Notes under the pieces: model-generated
Seen by the model: only the letters and a program-made list of their open reading frames with translations
The model's database searches: none
Told to the model about the DNA's origin: nothing
Program-made: the position numbers and the translations under genes
In this document: in pieces, positions 1-7,955 of the stretch
Numbering within the stretch: the stretch's first letter is position 1
Layout of the letters: each line of letters starts with the position of its first letter
Origin: Phenylobacterium sp.
GTDB taxonomy: Bacteria > Pseudomonadota > Alphaproteobacteria > Caulobacterales > Caulobacteraceae
Length of the DNA stretch: 64,000 nt
Assembly: GCF_004297125.1 (NCBI RefSeq)
Contig: NZ_SCVD01000006.1
Location: forward strand, 160,081 to 224,080
Direction of reading: 5' to 3'

Positions 1-251
1 TCCGGCTTCAGCGGCTTGTCGCTGGCGCCGAAGTCGACGGTGCCGGCGGTGATCTGGCGGATGCCGCCGCCCGACCCGATGGCCTGGTAGTTCAGGCGGT
101 TGTTGGTCTGCGCCCGATAGAGCTCGGCCCACTTGGCATAGACCGGCGCCGGGAAGGTCGCGCCCGCGCCCGAAATGTCGGCGGCCTGGGCGGCGCCCGG
201 GCCGGCCAGGGTCGCGGCGGCCACGATCGCGGTGAGATAGCGTTTGAACAT
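1..251 (-). CDS. pstS: Phosphate ABC transporter substrate-binding protein PstS (N-terminal part, cut by window edge)
   Basis: Only the first 83 codons lie in the window; the gene runs off the left edge. It starts at ATG 251-249. The product begins [17 protein letters not shown] and has a cleavable signal peptide ending near AAQAAD. The mature start is [16 protein letters not shown], followed by [13 protein letters not shown] and DFGASDKPL, which are the hallmark phosphate-pocket segments of PstS. PstS is the periplasmic high-affinity phosphate receptor for the PstCAB transporter. The upstream region carries three Pho half-sites on this strand. pstCAB are not in the window and may follow pstS off the left edge. 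The frame differs from the longer antisense frame that covers the area. Confidence 0.93.
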   Translation of the reverse strand, partial: MFKRYLTAIVAAATLAGPGAAQAADISGAGATFPAPVYAKWAELYRAQTNNRLNYQAIGSGGGIRQITAGTVDFGASDKPLKP

Positions 252-328
252 TTTGGGAAACCCCCTCGTCGTGGGCGCGCTTCGGGCGCCCGGTCGAGGC
301 CGGTGTACGGAGCCCCGGCGAAGGTGCA

Positions 329-357
329 GTGACGTTTGCATGTCAGTTGAGTGACAT
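329..357 (-). promoter_or_regulatory. Triple Pho half-site array upstream of pstS
   Basis: Read on the minus strand there are three 7-mers separated by exactly 4 bases: ATGTCAC (357-351), CTGACAT (346-340) and ACGTCAC (335-329). This matches the PhoB direct-repeat geometry (CTGTCAT, 4-nt spacer, CTGTCAT). The array ends 77 bases before the pstS ATG, so PhoB activation of pstS under phosphate starvation is expected. Confidence 0.8.
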
Positions 358-374
358 CGCTGAGCGCTCGGCGA

Positions 375-392
375 CTGTCACGAATCTGTCTC
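375..392 (+). promoter_or_regulatory. Pho box upstream of the phosphate porin
   Basis: CTGTCAC-GAAT-CTGTCTC is a near-consensus PhoB box with 7-4-7 spacing on the plus strand, 87 bases upstream of the porin ATG at 480. It lies 17 bases from the minus-strand array, so one intergenic region controls both divergent genes. Confidence 0.8.
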
Positions 393-479
393 GCCAATTT
401 TGCCGTACCGTCGCAATCGAGGCCTAGAGACCGGCCCGTCGACGTCGCCCTCCTGGCGGCCAAGAGCAAGGACTCCACG

Positions 480-2072
480 ATGGGAATGTCTCTCAAACGC
501 GGCGCCACCGCGTGGCTTTCCGCGACCATGGCCGGCGCGCTCATGTGCAGCGTCGCGACCAGCGCCCTGGCCGCCCCGGCGTCGGCCAACGACACCAAGC
601 TGCAGACGATGCAACGCCAGCTCGACGACATGCGCGCCCAGCTGGACGCCATGAGGGCGGCCGGCCAGCAGCCGTCGCCGCAGCTCTCCGCCATCCAGCA
701 GCAGCTCGACGCGATGGCCGCGCAGCTCGCGGAGATGAAGACCAGCCAGGAGACGGTCAACACCGACATCGCCACCCTGAAGCAGGCCCCCGCCGGCACG
801 TCGGTCACCGTCACCCTGCCCAACGGCAAGCCAACCTTCGCGACCGCCGACGGCCGGTTTACGGCCAACGTCCGCGCGATCCTGATGATGGACGCCGGCA
901 AGTACTTCCAGGACAACGACCTGGGCCCGGCGGTAGTCGGCCGCGACCTGAACGAAGGCGTGAACTTCCGCCGCGCACGGATCGGCTTCGACGGGCGCCT
1001 GTTCCAGGACTTCGACTATTCGTTCGTCTACGAGTTCGGCGGGTCGGGCGCCGAGGAGGCCGGCAGGCTCTACGAGGCCTCGGTCACCTACACGGCGCTG
1101 AAGCCGCTGCGGATCAAGGTCGGGGCCTTCGAGCCGAACGTGAACCTGGCCGCGGCGACCTCGACCAGCGCCATGCCTATCCTGGAACGCCCGGCCCCCG
1201 CCGAAGCGGCGCGGAACGTGGCGGCCGGTGACTCTCGGACGGCCATCCAGCTCTCCGCCGCCGGCGTGTTCGGTGACGACGACACCGGCATCGCCACCCG
1301 CTGGTTCGGCGCCACCGCCTTCACCGGCAATACTCTGGGCGGCACGCAGCAGTTCGACGAGCAGACCGCCTGGGTCGCGCGCGCCGCGCTGGCGCCCTAC
1401 TCCGGCACGACCTGGCAGGCGCACTTCGGCGCCAACTACCAGTACGTGATCCAGCCGAACGACGCGGTCGGCCCCGGCGTCGCCGGGACGCGGTATCCCA
1501 TCCAGATCCGCGACCGTCCCGAGCTCCGGCTCGACGGAACCCGGCTCGTGGACGCCGGCGCGATCGACGCCGACCACGCCACAGTCTATGGCGGCGAAGC
1601 GGCGTTCGGCTTCGGCAGCTTCCTGGTCGAGGGCGAGTACTTCAAATACAAGATCGAGCGCCGCAACAGCGCGCTGGCCAACCCGCACTTCAACGGCTGG
1701 TACGCGCAGGCGTCGTGGGTGCTGACGGGCGAAACCCGGCCGTATGACCCGGTCGAGGCCCGCTTCGGCGCGCCGCGCATGAACTACAATTTCAATCCGA
1801 AGGCCGGCACCTGGGGCGCCTTCGAGCTGGCCGCACGCTATTCGGTGCTCGACCTCAACTATCGCGAGGGCCTGACGGGCGCCACGCCGGTCGGCGGCGT
1901 CCGCGGCGGCGAGCAGAAGATCTGGAACGTGGGCGTCAACTGGTATTGGAACCCGGCCATGCGGATGATGCTCGGCTATCAGCACGTCGAGATCGACCGG
2001 CTGAACGCCACCGGCGTGCAAATCGGCCAGACCTACGACGCCGTCGCCGCGCGCGCGCAGGTGGCCTTCTAA
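480..2072 (+). CDS. Phosphate-selective porin, OprO/OprP family
   Basis: An outer-membrane porin of 530 residues, predicted to admit phosphate or polyphosphate. I chose ATG 480 because it follows an AAGGA-like ribosome site and gives a clean signal peptide (MGMSLKRGATAW to SALAAPA). The open frame extends upstream but would overlap the Pho box. After the signal there is a heptad-rich coiled coil (about residues 34-95, with repeated LDxM/QLDAM units), a known feature of OprP-like porins. The rest is alternating amphipathic strands ending in aromatic Phe (ARAQVAF), the usual BAM-recognition C terminus. The divergent Pho boxes and pstS neighbour support a starvation-induced phosphate channel. 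Substrate choice cannot be read from sequence alone. Confidence 0.85.
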   Translation: MGMSLKRGATAWLSATMAGALMCSVATSALAAPASANDTKLQTMQRQLDDMRAQLDAMRAAGQQPSPQLSAIQQQLDAMAAQLAEMKTSQETVNTDIATLKQAPAGTSVTVTLPNGKPTFATADGRFTANVRAILMMDAGKYFQDNDLGPAVVGRDLNEGVNFRRARIGFDGRLFQDFDYSFVYEFGGSGAEEAGRLYEASVTYTALKPLRIKVGAFEPNVNLAAATSTSAMPILERPAPAEAARNVAAGDSRTAIQLSAAGVFGDDDTGIATRWFGATAFTGNTLGGTQQFDEQTAWVARAALAPYSGTTWQAHFGANYQYVIQPNDAVGPGVAGTRYPIQIRDRPELRLDGTRLVDAGAIDADHATVYGGEAAFGFGSFLVEGEYFKYKIERRNSALANPHFNGWYAQASWVLTGETRPYDPVEARFGAPRMNYNFNPKAGTWGAFELAARYSVLDLNYREGLTGATPVGGVRGGEQKIWNVGVNWYWNPAMRMMLGYQHVEIDRLNATGVQIGQTYDAVAARAQVAF

Positions 2073-2095
2073 AGCTCCTCCCCCGGAGACTTCAG

Positions 2096-2125
2096 GCCGT
2101 CGCGGTTTCGCCGCGGCGGCTTTTT
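2096..2125 (+). terminator. Rho-independent terminator of the porin
   Basis: A 10-bp stem (GCCGTCGCGG pairing with CCGCGGCGGC, one G-U pair) with loop TTTCG is followed by TTTTT. It lies 24 bases after the porin stop codon. Confidence 0.85.
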
Positions 2126-2232
2126 CTCCTGGGTCGCGGGACCGTCATGGGGACGACACGAGGCGCGGCTAGCGTCGCGCGCAGTAACCCCTCGCGTAAA
2201 TCTCCAGTCGGCCGCCCCGAAGGCCGCGTTTC

Positions 2233-2267
2233 GGCCGCGACCGCCCCCCGGTCGCGGCCCCTTTTTT
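2233..2267 (+). terminator. Second strong plus-strand terminator with no annotated gene before it
   Basis: A perfect 11-bp stem (GGCCGCGACCG / CGGTCGCGGCC, loop CCCCC) is followed by CC and six T on the plus strand. The T tract is only on this strand, so it does not serve the minus-strand phosphoesterase ending at 2276. It would terminate either read-through from the porin or a short transcript starting between 2126 and 2232, which has no convincing coding frame. Confidence 0.7.
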
Positions 2268-2275
2268 GCCGGTCG

Positions 2276-3079
2276 TCAGGCGGCGATGGGCGCGCGGAGC
2301 AGGATGGGGACGCCGGACAGCGCCTTGCGCGCCTCCAGCCAGTGGACGATCTCGAACGTCCCGTCGAAGCCTTCGACGATGGCGGTGCAGCTTTCGACCC
2401 AATCGCCGTCGTTGAGGTAGGCGACGCCGTCGATGTCGCGCATCTCGGCCTTGTGGATGTGGCCGCAGATCACGCCGTGGACGCCACGCCGGCGGGCCTC
2501 GTCGGCCATGGCGCCCTCGAACTTGTCGATGAAGGCCACGGCGTCCTTCACCTTGTGCTTCAGGTAAGCCGACAGGCTCCAGTAGCCCAGGCCCATCATC
2601 CGGCGCACGCGGTTGAAGTGGGTGTTGAGGGCGATCAGGGCGCGGTAGCTCCAGTCGCCCAGGAAGGCCAGCCAGCGGGCGTTCTGCACCACCCCGTCGA
2701 ACTCGTCGCCATGGGTGACGAGGTAGCGCCGGCCGTCGGCGGCCTCGTGGACGGCGTCGCGCGCCACGATCACCCCGCCGAAGTGGACGCCGCAGAAGTC
2801 ACGGACCACCTCGTCGTGATTGCCGGGGACGTAGACGACCTTCACGCCCTTGCGGGCGAGCCGCAGGATCTTCTGGACCACGTCGTTGTGGGCCTGGGGC
2901 CAGAACCAGCCCGAACGCAGCTTCCACCCGTCGACGATGTCGCCGACCAGGTAGAGCGTCTCGCACTCGAGCTCGCGGATGAACTCCAGGAGCAGCTCGG
3001 CCTGGCAGCCCCGCGTGCCCAGATGGATGTCGGAGATGAAGGCCGTCCGGCAGCGGACGGCGGGAGAAGTCTCGTGCAT
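2276..3079 (-). CDS. LpxH-like metallophosphoesterase (UDP-2,3-diacylglucosamine diphosphatase family)
   Basis: A soluble 267-residue calcineurin-type phosphoesterase. It has the full metal-site series: FISDIHLG (DxH), LVGDIVDGW, VPGNHDE, THGDEFD and CGHIHKAEM. It resembles the LpxH/YbbF branch that removes UMP from UDP-diacylglucosamine in lipid A synthesis. Alphaproteobacteria generally use the unrelated LpxI for that step, so the substrate here is uncertain. A TTG start at 3091 is possible, but ATG 3079 (MHETSPAVRC) has GGGGGC just before it and is preferred. It lies downstream of phoB on the same strand, separated by a hairpin. Confidence 0.75.
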   Translation of the reverse strand: MHETSPAVRCRTAFISDIHLGTRGCQAELLLEFIRELECETLYLVGDIVDGWKLRSGWFWPQAHNDVVQKILRLARKGVKVVYVPGNHDEVVRDFCGVHFGGVIVARDAVHEAADGRRYLVTHGDEFDGVVQNARWLAFLGDWSYRALIALNTHFNRVRRMMGLGYWSLSAYLKHKVKDAVAFIDKFEGAMADEARRRGVHGVICGHIHKAEMRDIDGVAYLNDGDWVESCTAIVEGFDGTFEIVHWLEARKALSGVPILLRAPIAA

Positions 3080-3108
3080 CGCTGCCCCCAACGGCGAAAG
3101 ACGCAGAC

Positions 3109-3134
3109 GAGCGTCAGCCGAGTCTGTGACGCTC
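3109..3134 (-). terminator. Hairpin after phoB, possible weak terminator
   Basis: Perfect 8-bp inverted repeat GAGCGTCA / TGACGCTC with a 10-base loop, 20 bases after the phoB stop. On the minus strand it is followed by GTCTGCGTCTTTCG, a poor T tract, so termination may be partial. Confidence 0.45.
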
Positions 3135-3153
3135 GGATGACGGCGGTATCCGG

Positions 3154-3839
<686 letters not shown>

Positions 3840-3843
<4 letters not shown>

Positions 3844-4541
3844 GATGGCGCGCCCTCCACTTCGACGCTAGGCAGACTCACCTTGGGCCTTTCGCCGGTC
3901 AGCTCCTGACCGGTCATCTGGAAGTGCAGGATTTCGGCGATGTTGGTGGCGTGGTCGCCGATGCGTTCGAGGTTCTTGGCGATGAACAGCAGGTGCGCGC
4001 CGGCGGCCACGGACCCCGGATGGTTGGTCATCAGCGCCAGCAGCTCGCGGAACAGGCTTTCGTAGTGCTCGTCCACCTCGCCGTCGCGGCGCCAGACGTC
4101 CAGCGCGGGCTCCACGTCGCCGGCGGCATAGGCGTCCAGCACCTCGCGCAGGCGAGCCGAAACCAGGCGGCCCATGCGTTCGATCGCGCCGGTCAGCGGC
4201 AGCAGCGGCTCGCCGGCGGAGAGCACCAGGCTGCGCTTGGCGATGTTGCGCGCCAGGTCCCCGCAGCGTTCCAGGTTCATGGCCAGCTTGAGGGTCGAGA
4301 TGGCGCGGCGCAGGTCCGTCTCGCCAGGATGATGGTGGGCGATCAGGCTGAGCGCGCGGCGCTCCACCTCGCTCTGCAAGGTGTCGAGACGCAGGTCGCG
4401 GACGATCAGCGCCTGGGCCAGGGGCACGTCGCGGCGCACGACGGCGTCGACCGCATCCACCACCTGGGCCTCGGCGAGGCCGCCCATGCGAATGACCTCG
4501 GCCACCAGTTGCCGCAACTCGGCTTGATAAGAACGTGTCAC
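3840..4541 (-). CDS. phoU: Phosphate signalling protein PhoU
   Basis: A 233-residue all-helical protein with the two PhoU repeats. Each repeat contains the metal-cluster signature: LERCGDLARN and LERIGDHATN (ExxxD). PhoU links Pst transporter state to PhoR and represses the regulon when phosphate is plentiful. The start is GTG 4541 (no ATG nearby). The gene overlaps phoB by 4 bases and has its own Pho box 41 bases upstream, so phoU-phoB form a starvation-inducible pair. The usual pstSCAB genes between phoR and phoU are absent here. Confidence 0.94.
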
Positions 4542-4581
4542 TCAGCCCTCGATCCGTTGCGGCGCAAACTAATGCGATCTC

Positions 4582-4599
4582 GCGACAGTTTTGCGACAG
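4582..4599 (-). promoter_or_regulatory. Pho box upstream of phoU-phoB
   Basis: On the minus strand CTGTCGC-AAAA-CTGTCGC is a perfect 7-mer direct repeat with a 4-base spacer in the phoR-phoU gap. A CATTAG element, a possible -10, lies about 8 bases downstream. It predicts PhoB-driven expression of phoUB independent of the upstream ccm-phoR transcript. Confidence 0.8.
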
Positions 4600-4624
4600 C
4601 GACGGCGGTTTGCCGCCCGCGGCG

Positions 4625-5764
4625 TCACGAACTGGGGCCGGCCGCCGGTAGATAGACGCTGAAGGTGCTGCCTTCGCCCTCGGCGCTTTCGACGATCAGG
4701 CCGCCGCGATGGCGGTTGACCACGTGCTTGACGATGGCGAGACCGAGCCCGGTTCCGCCGCTCCGCTGGCCCTCGACCCGGTAGAAGCGCTCGGAAAGGC
4801 GCGGCAGGTGCTGGCGGGCGATCCCGGGCCCTTCGTCGGTGACACGGAGCACCACATAGGCCTGGCCCTCGCCGCTGTCCGGCGAGAGCAGCGACAGGCC
4901 GACGCCGGAGCGGCTGGACGCGCGCGCCGCTTCCAGGCTGGGCGCCGCCTCCAGGCTGACGCAGACCTTGCCGCCCCGCGGCGTGTACTTCACCGCGTTG
5001 TCGACCAGGTTCTGGATGACCTGCACGAGCTGGTCGCGATCCCCGACGACCGAGTTCACGCCCGGCTCCGACTTGGTCGCCACGCTGACGTCGCGCTCCT
5101 CCGTCAGCGGACGGATGGCGTCCGTGACGTCCTGGATCGTGCGGGCCAGGTCGACCTTGCCGGACGGGGCGATGTGCTCGTTCAGCTCGATGCGGCTCAG
5201 CGACAGCAGATCGTCCACCAGGCGGGCCATGCGGGTGGCCTGCTGGGCCATGATGCCGAGGAACTTGTCGCGCGCCTCGGGATCGTCCTTGGCGTGAGTG
5301 CGAAGGGTCTCGACGAAGCCGGCCAGCGAGGCCAGCGGCGTGCGCAGCTCGTGGCTGGCGTTGGCGAGGAAGTCGGCGCGCATGCGCTCGGTGCGACGCG
5401 CGTCGGTTTCGTCGCGCAGCATGACCACCAATCGGCGAGGCCCCTTCCCTTCGGTCTCCAGCGGTCGGGCGAAGGCGCGCCAGAATCGCGGCTGCACGCC
5501 GATGGTCTCGAAGGCCACCTCGGCCGAGCCGCCCATCTCCAGGGCGGCCTCGATGGTCTCCAGCACCTCCGGACGGCGCAGCGCCGCCCCCAGGGGCGCC
5601 CCCGCCAGGTCTATGCGGAAGACCTCGCGCGCGGCCCGGTTGCCGTAGGCGATCTCGGGCGCCTCACCCTCCCGGCCCTGCACCAGGATCACCGGCTCGG
5701 GCAACAGTTCCAGGATGAGCTGCGCCGCGGTCCCCGCCCCGCCCTTTTCCAAGAGATCAGCCAT
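4625..5764 (-). CDS. phoR: Phosphate regulon sensor kinase PhoR, apparently soluble
   Basis: A 379-residue histidine kinase. A PAS-like domain (about 10-125) precedes the HisKA helix with phosphoacceptor His in FLANASHELRTPL and a complete HATPase domain: VIQNLVDNAVKYTPRGG (N box), VTDEGPGIA (G1), GGTGLGLAIVKHVV (G2). It starts at ATG 5764, sharing one base with the ccmI stop (TGATG). Upstream sequence in this frame is only the ccmI shadow, so the protein has no visible transmembrane helix, whereas PhoR is usually membrane-anchored. The phoU-phoB pair downstream identifies it as PhoR rather than another kinase. Confidence 0.88.
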   Translation of the reverse strand: MADLLEKGGAGTAAQLILELLPEPVILVQGREGEAPEIAYGNRAAREVFRIDLAGAPLGAALRRPEVLETIEAALEMGGSAEVAFETIGVQPRFWRAFARPLETEGKGPRRLVVMLRDETDARRTERMRADFLANASHELRTPLASLAGFVETLRTHAKDDPEARDKFLGIMAQQATRMARLVDDLLSLSRIELNEHIAPSGKVDLARTIQDVTDAIRPLTEERDVSVATKSEPGVNSVVGDRDQLVQVIQNLVDNAVKYTPRGGKVCVSLEAAPSLEAARASSRSGVGLSLLSPDSGEGQAYVVLRVTDEGPGIARQHLPRLSERFYRVEGQRSGGTGLGLAIVKHVVNRHRGGLIVESAEGEGSTFSVYLPAAGPSS

Positions 5765-6957
5765 CAGCCCACCGGAACGCCGAGTTGAGAGGCGGTGTTG
5801 CGCAGGGCCTGCTGGTCCGCCGGCGAGCCCGCGAAAGCGCGGCTGGCGTCGCGGTAGTCCGCCGCGGCCTGCTGCGTCTGGCCGAGCACCATCCGCGCGC
5901 GGATCAGGCGTTCCCAGCCGGCGCGGTCCTTCGGATTCTGCTTCAGGCGCTCGGCCAGGCCCGAGACCATGCCCTGGATCATCTGCTGGCGATCGCCCTC
6001 GCTCATGGATTGGGCCTCGGCCATCTGCTGCTGGCTGGGACCGCGCGCGGGCTCCGCCATCGGGGCCTGCGCCGTCCGCATCGGCGGCAGCCGTCCGGAC
6101 AGGTCGATCTTGCGGTCGGCCGCGACCTTCTCGACGAAGGTGCGCACCTCGGCCGCCCATGGCGCGTCCGGCGGCGCGGACTTCAGCAGGGCGACCCAAT
6201 CGTCCATCGCGCCTTCCTGGTCCCCCCGCTGATCCTTGGCGACGGCCAGATAGTAGCGGGCGCGCGGGTCGCCGGGGTCGGCGGCGACCGCCCGGCGGAA
6301 GACCTCCTCCGCGGCAGGCGTCACCGCCCCGTCCGAGGCCAGGACCGTGGCCTCACCCTGGGCCGACAGATATTCGGCGTTCTTCGGGTCCAGCGCGGCG
6401 GCCTTGCCATAGGCCGCCGCGGCCTCGGCGTTGCGGCCGGTCTGCATGTAGGACCAACCCAGCATCCGCCAGCCTTCGGCGTTGTCCGGCCGCTGCTGCA
6501 TCTGCGCCTCGAGCTGGGCGATCATCGCGCCCACCTCGCCCTGGGGATGGCCCTCGGCGGTCGTCGCCATGGCGGCGGGACCGGCCTTCAGCGCCGACGT
6601 CCCCGGCACGTCGGGGCGGCCGATCTTCAGGTAGAGGCCGGTGCCGGCCAGGGTGACCACCGCCACGATCCCCAGCGCCACGATCAGCAGCGTGCGCTCC
6701 GACAGCGGGCGGGCGGCGGCCTCGGGCCGGCGGCCTTCGGCCAGCACGCGGCGCTTCAGGTCGGTCTTCAGCGCCTCGGCTTCCGGCTGCGGCAGCGCGC
6801 CCGCGGCGGCCTGGGCCTCGATCTCGTCCAACTGGTCCTTCAGCACGGTGACGGCGTCCGCGCGCTGGGTGCGGGCGGCGTCGCGCCGGCGCACGAGCGG
6901 GATGGCCAGGCCCACGGCCGCCAGGACCGTCATCAGGGTCAGGATCATCCAGAGCAT
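5764..6957 (-). CDS. ccmI: Cytochrome c maturation protein CcmI (CycH)
   Basis: A 397-residue inner-membrane chaperone for apocytochrome c. One TM helix lies at about 1-22 (MLWMILTLMTVLAAVGLAIP), then a cytoplasmic heptad-rich loop (35-75, LKDQLDEIEAQ), a second TM at about 90-110 (LIVALGIVAVVTLAGTGLYL) and a periplasmic TPR region (145-390; NAEGWRMLGWSYMQTGRNAEA, DPRARYYLAVAKDQRGD). This is the bipartite CcmI-1/CcmI-2 layout. It abuts ccmH with no gap (TGA then ATG) and overlaps phoR by one base, so it is the last ccm gene of the operon. Confidence 0.93.
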   Translation of the reverse strand: MLWMILTLMTVLAAVGLAIPLVRRRDAARTQRADAVTVLKDQLDEIEAQAAAGALPQPEAEALKTDLKRRVLAEGRRPEAAARPLSERTLLIVALGIVAVVTLAGTGLYLKIGRPDVPGTSALKAGPAAMATTAEGHPQGEVGAMIAQLEAQMQQRPDNAEGWRMLGWSYMQTGRNAEAAAAYGKAAALDPKNAEYLSAQGEATVLASDGAVTPAAEEVFRRAVAADPGDPRARYYLAVAKDQRGDQEGAMDDWVALLKSAPPDAPWAAEVRTFVEKVAADRKIDLSGRLPPMRTAQAPMAEPARGPSQQQMAEAQSMSEGDRQQMIQGMVSGLAERLKQNPKDRAGWERLIRARMVLGQTQQAAADYRDASRAFAGSPADQQALRNTASQLGVPVG

Positions 6958-7422
6958 TCAGCGGACCTCGTCGGAGTCTAGCATCTCGGCCAATTCGGCT
7001 TCTTCCTCGGCCGTCAGCGCGCCCGCCTTGGCGGGCGAGCGGCCCCGCATGTAGACCACCGCGCCGATGCCGCCCACCAGCAGCACCGCCAACGGTCCGA
7101 ACCACAGTGCGAGCGTGTCCAGCCGCATGGGCGGCTTCAGCTGCACGAAGCTGCCGTAGCGGGCGACCAGATAGTCCACCGCCTGGGCGTCGGTGTCGCC
7201 CGCGCTGATCCGCTCGCGCAGGATGATGCGCAGGTCGCGGGCCAGGGCGGCGTCGGAATCGTCGATCGACTGGTTCTGACAGACGACGCAGCGCAGTTCC
7301 TTCGAAAGCTTGTGGGCGCGGGCCTCCAGCGCCGGGTCGGGAAGCTGTTCGTCCGGGTTCACCGCGGCGGCCGGACCGGCCACCAGGGCGAACGCGAGCG
7401 CCAGGGACAGGAAGCGCCTCAC
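6958..7422 (-). CDS. ccmH: Cytochrome c maturation protein CcmH (CycL)
   Basis: A 154-residue thiol protein that helps reduce apocytochrome CXXCH cysteines before heme ligation. The signal peptide (VRRFLSLALAFALVAG) is followed by the diagnostic LRCVVCQNQSI motif (CXXC), then RERISAGDTDAQAVDYLVARYG and a C-terminal TM helix (LALWFGPLAVLLVGGIGAVVY). The start is GTG 7422, inside the GTGA overlap with the ccmG stop. The length fits the short CcmH of alphaproteobacteria, which keep CcmI as a separate gene. Confidence 0.94.
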   Translation of the reverse strand: MRRFLSLALAFALVAGPAAAVNPDEQLPDPALEARAHKLSKELRCVVCQNQSIDDSDAALARDLRIILRERISAGDTDAQAVDYLVARYGSFVQLKPPMRLDTLALWFGPLAVLLVGGIGAVVYMRGRSPAKAGALTAEEEAELAEMLDSDEVR

Positions 7423-7955
7423 GATTCCTTCCTCAGCTGTTCCATCAGCGGGCCGATCTTCTGCTCCCAATCGTCGGGCGTGAGAGCGCCTACGTGCCGA
7501 TAGCGGACCTTGCCCTTCTTATCGATGACGAAGGTCTCGGGCACGCCGGCCACGCCGAACTCGATACCCGTGCGGCCGGTCTCGTCGTTGCCGACGCGGA
7601 TGTAGGGGTCGCCGTGCTCGGTCAGCCACTTCAGGCCGGCGGGCGCGTCCTCCTTCCAGTCCAGGCCATGGATCGCCACGCCCTGCTGGCGCAGGCGCAT
7701 CAGCACCGGGTGCTCGACCCGGCACGGCCCGCACCAGGAGGCGAAGACATTCAGCAGCACCGGCTCGCCGCGGTCGAAATCGGTGTTCGAGAGCCCCGTG
7801 TCGCCCGGGCGCACCGGGGCGGTGGTGAAGGGGGGCAGCGGCTTGCCGATGAAGGCGGACGGCAGGGCGCGCGGGTCGCGGCCGAGGCCGGCGAAGAACA
7901 CCCCCAGCAGGATTACGAAGCCCAGGACGGGCAGGACGAACAGCAGACGCCTCAT
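7419..7955 (-). CDS. ccmG: Thiol:disulfide interchange protein CcmG/DsbE
   Basis: A 178-residue periplasmic thioredoxin-fold reductant in cytochrome c maturation. An N-terminal signal anchor (LLFVLPVLGFVILLGVFF) precedes the thioredoxin domain with active site FASWCGPCRVEHPVL (WCGPC) and the cis-Pro loop GVAGVPETFVID. The glycine- and acid-containing GLDWKEDAPAG segment is typical of CcmG. ATG 7955 lies in a 4-base ATGA overlap with the ccmF stop. It passes electrons to CcmH and apocytochromes. Confidence 0.95.
   Translation of the reverse strand: MRRLLFVLPVLGFVILLGVFFAGLGRDPRALPSAFIGKPLPPFTTAPVRPGDTGLSNTDFDRGEPVLLNVFASWCGPCRVEHPVLMRLRQQGVAIHGLDWKEDAPAGLKWLTEHGDPYIRVGNDETGRTGIEFGVAGVPETFVIDKKGKVRYRHVGALTPDDWEQKIGPLMEQLRKES

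Noticed and set aside
378..2021. A 547-residue open frame antisense to the porin
   Set aside because: Arginine/alanine/glycine-rich translation with no motifs; a GC-rich shadow of the porin gene, which has a signal peptide, barrel and Pho box.
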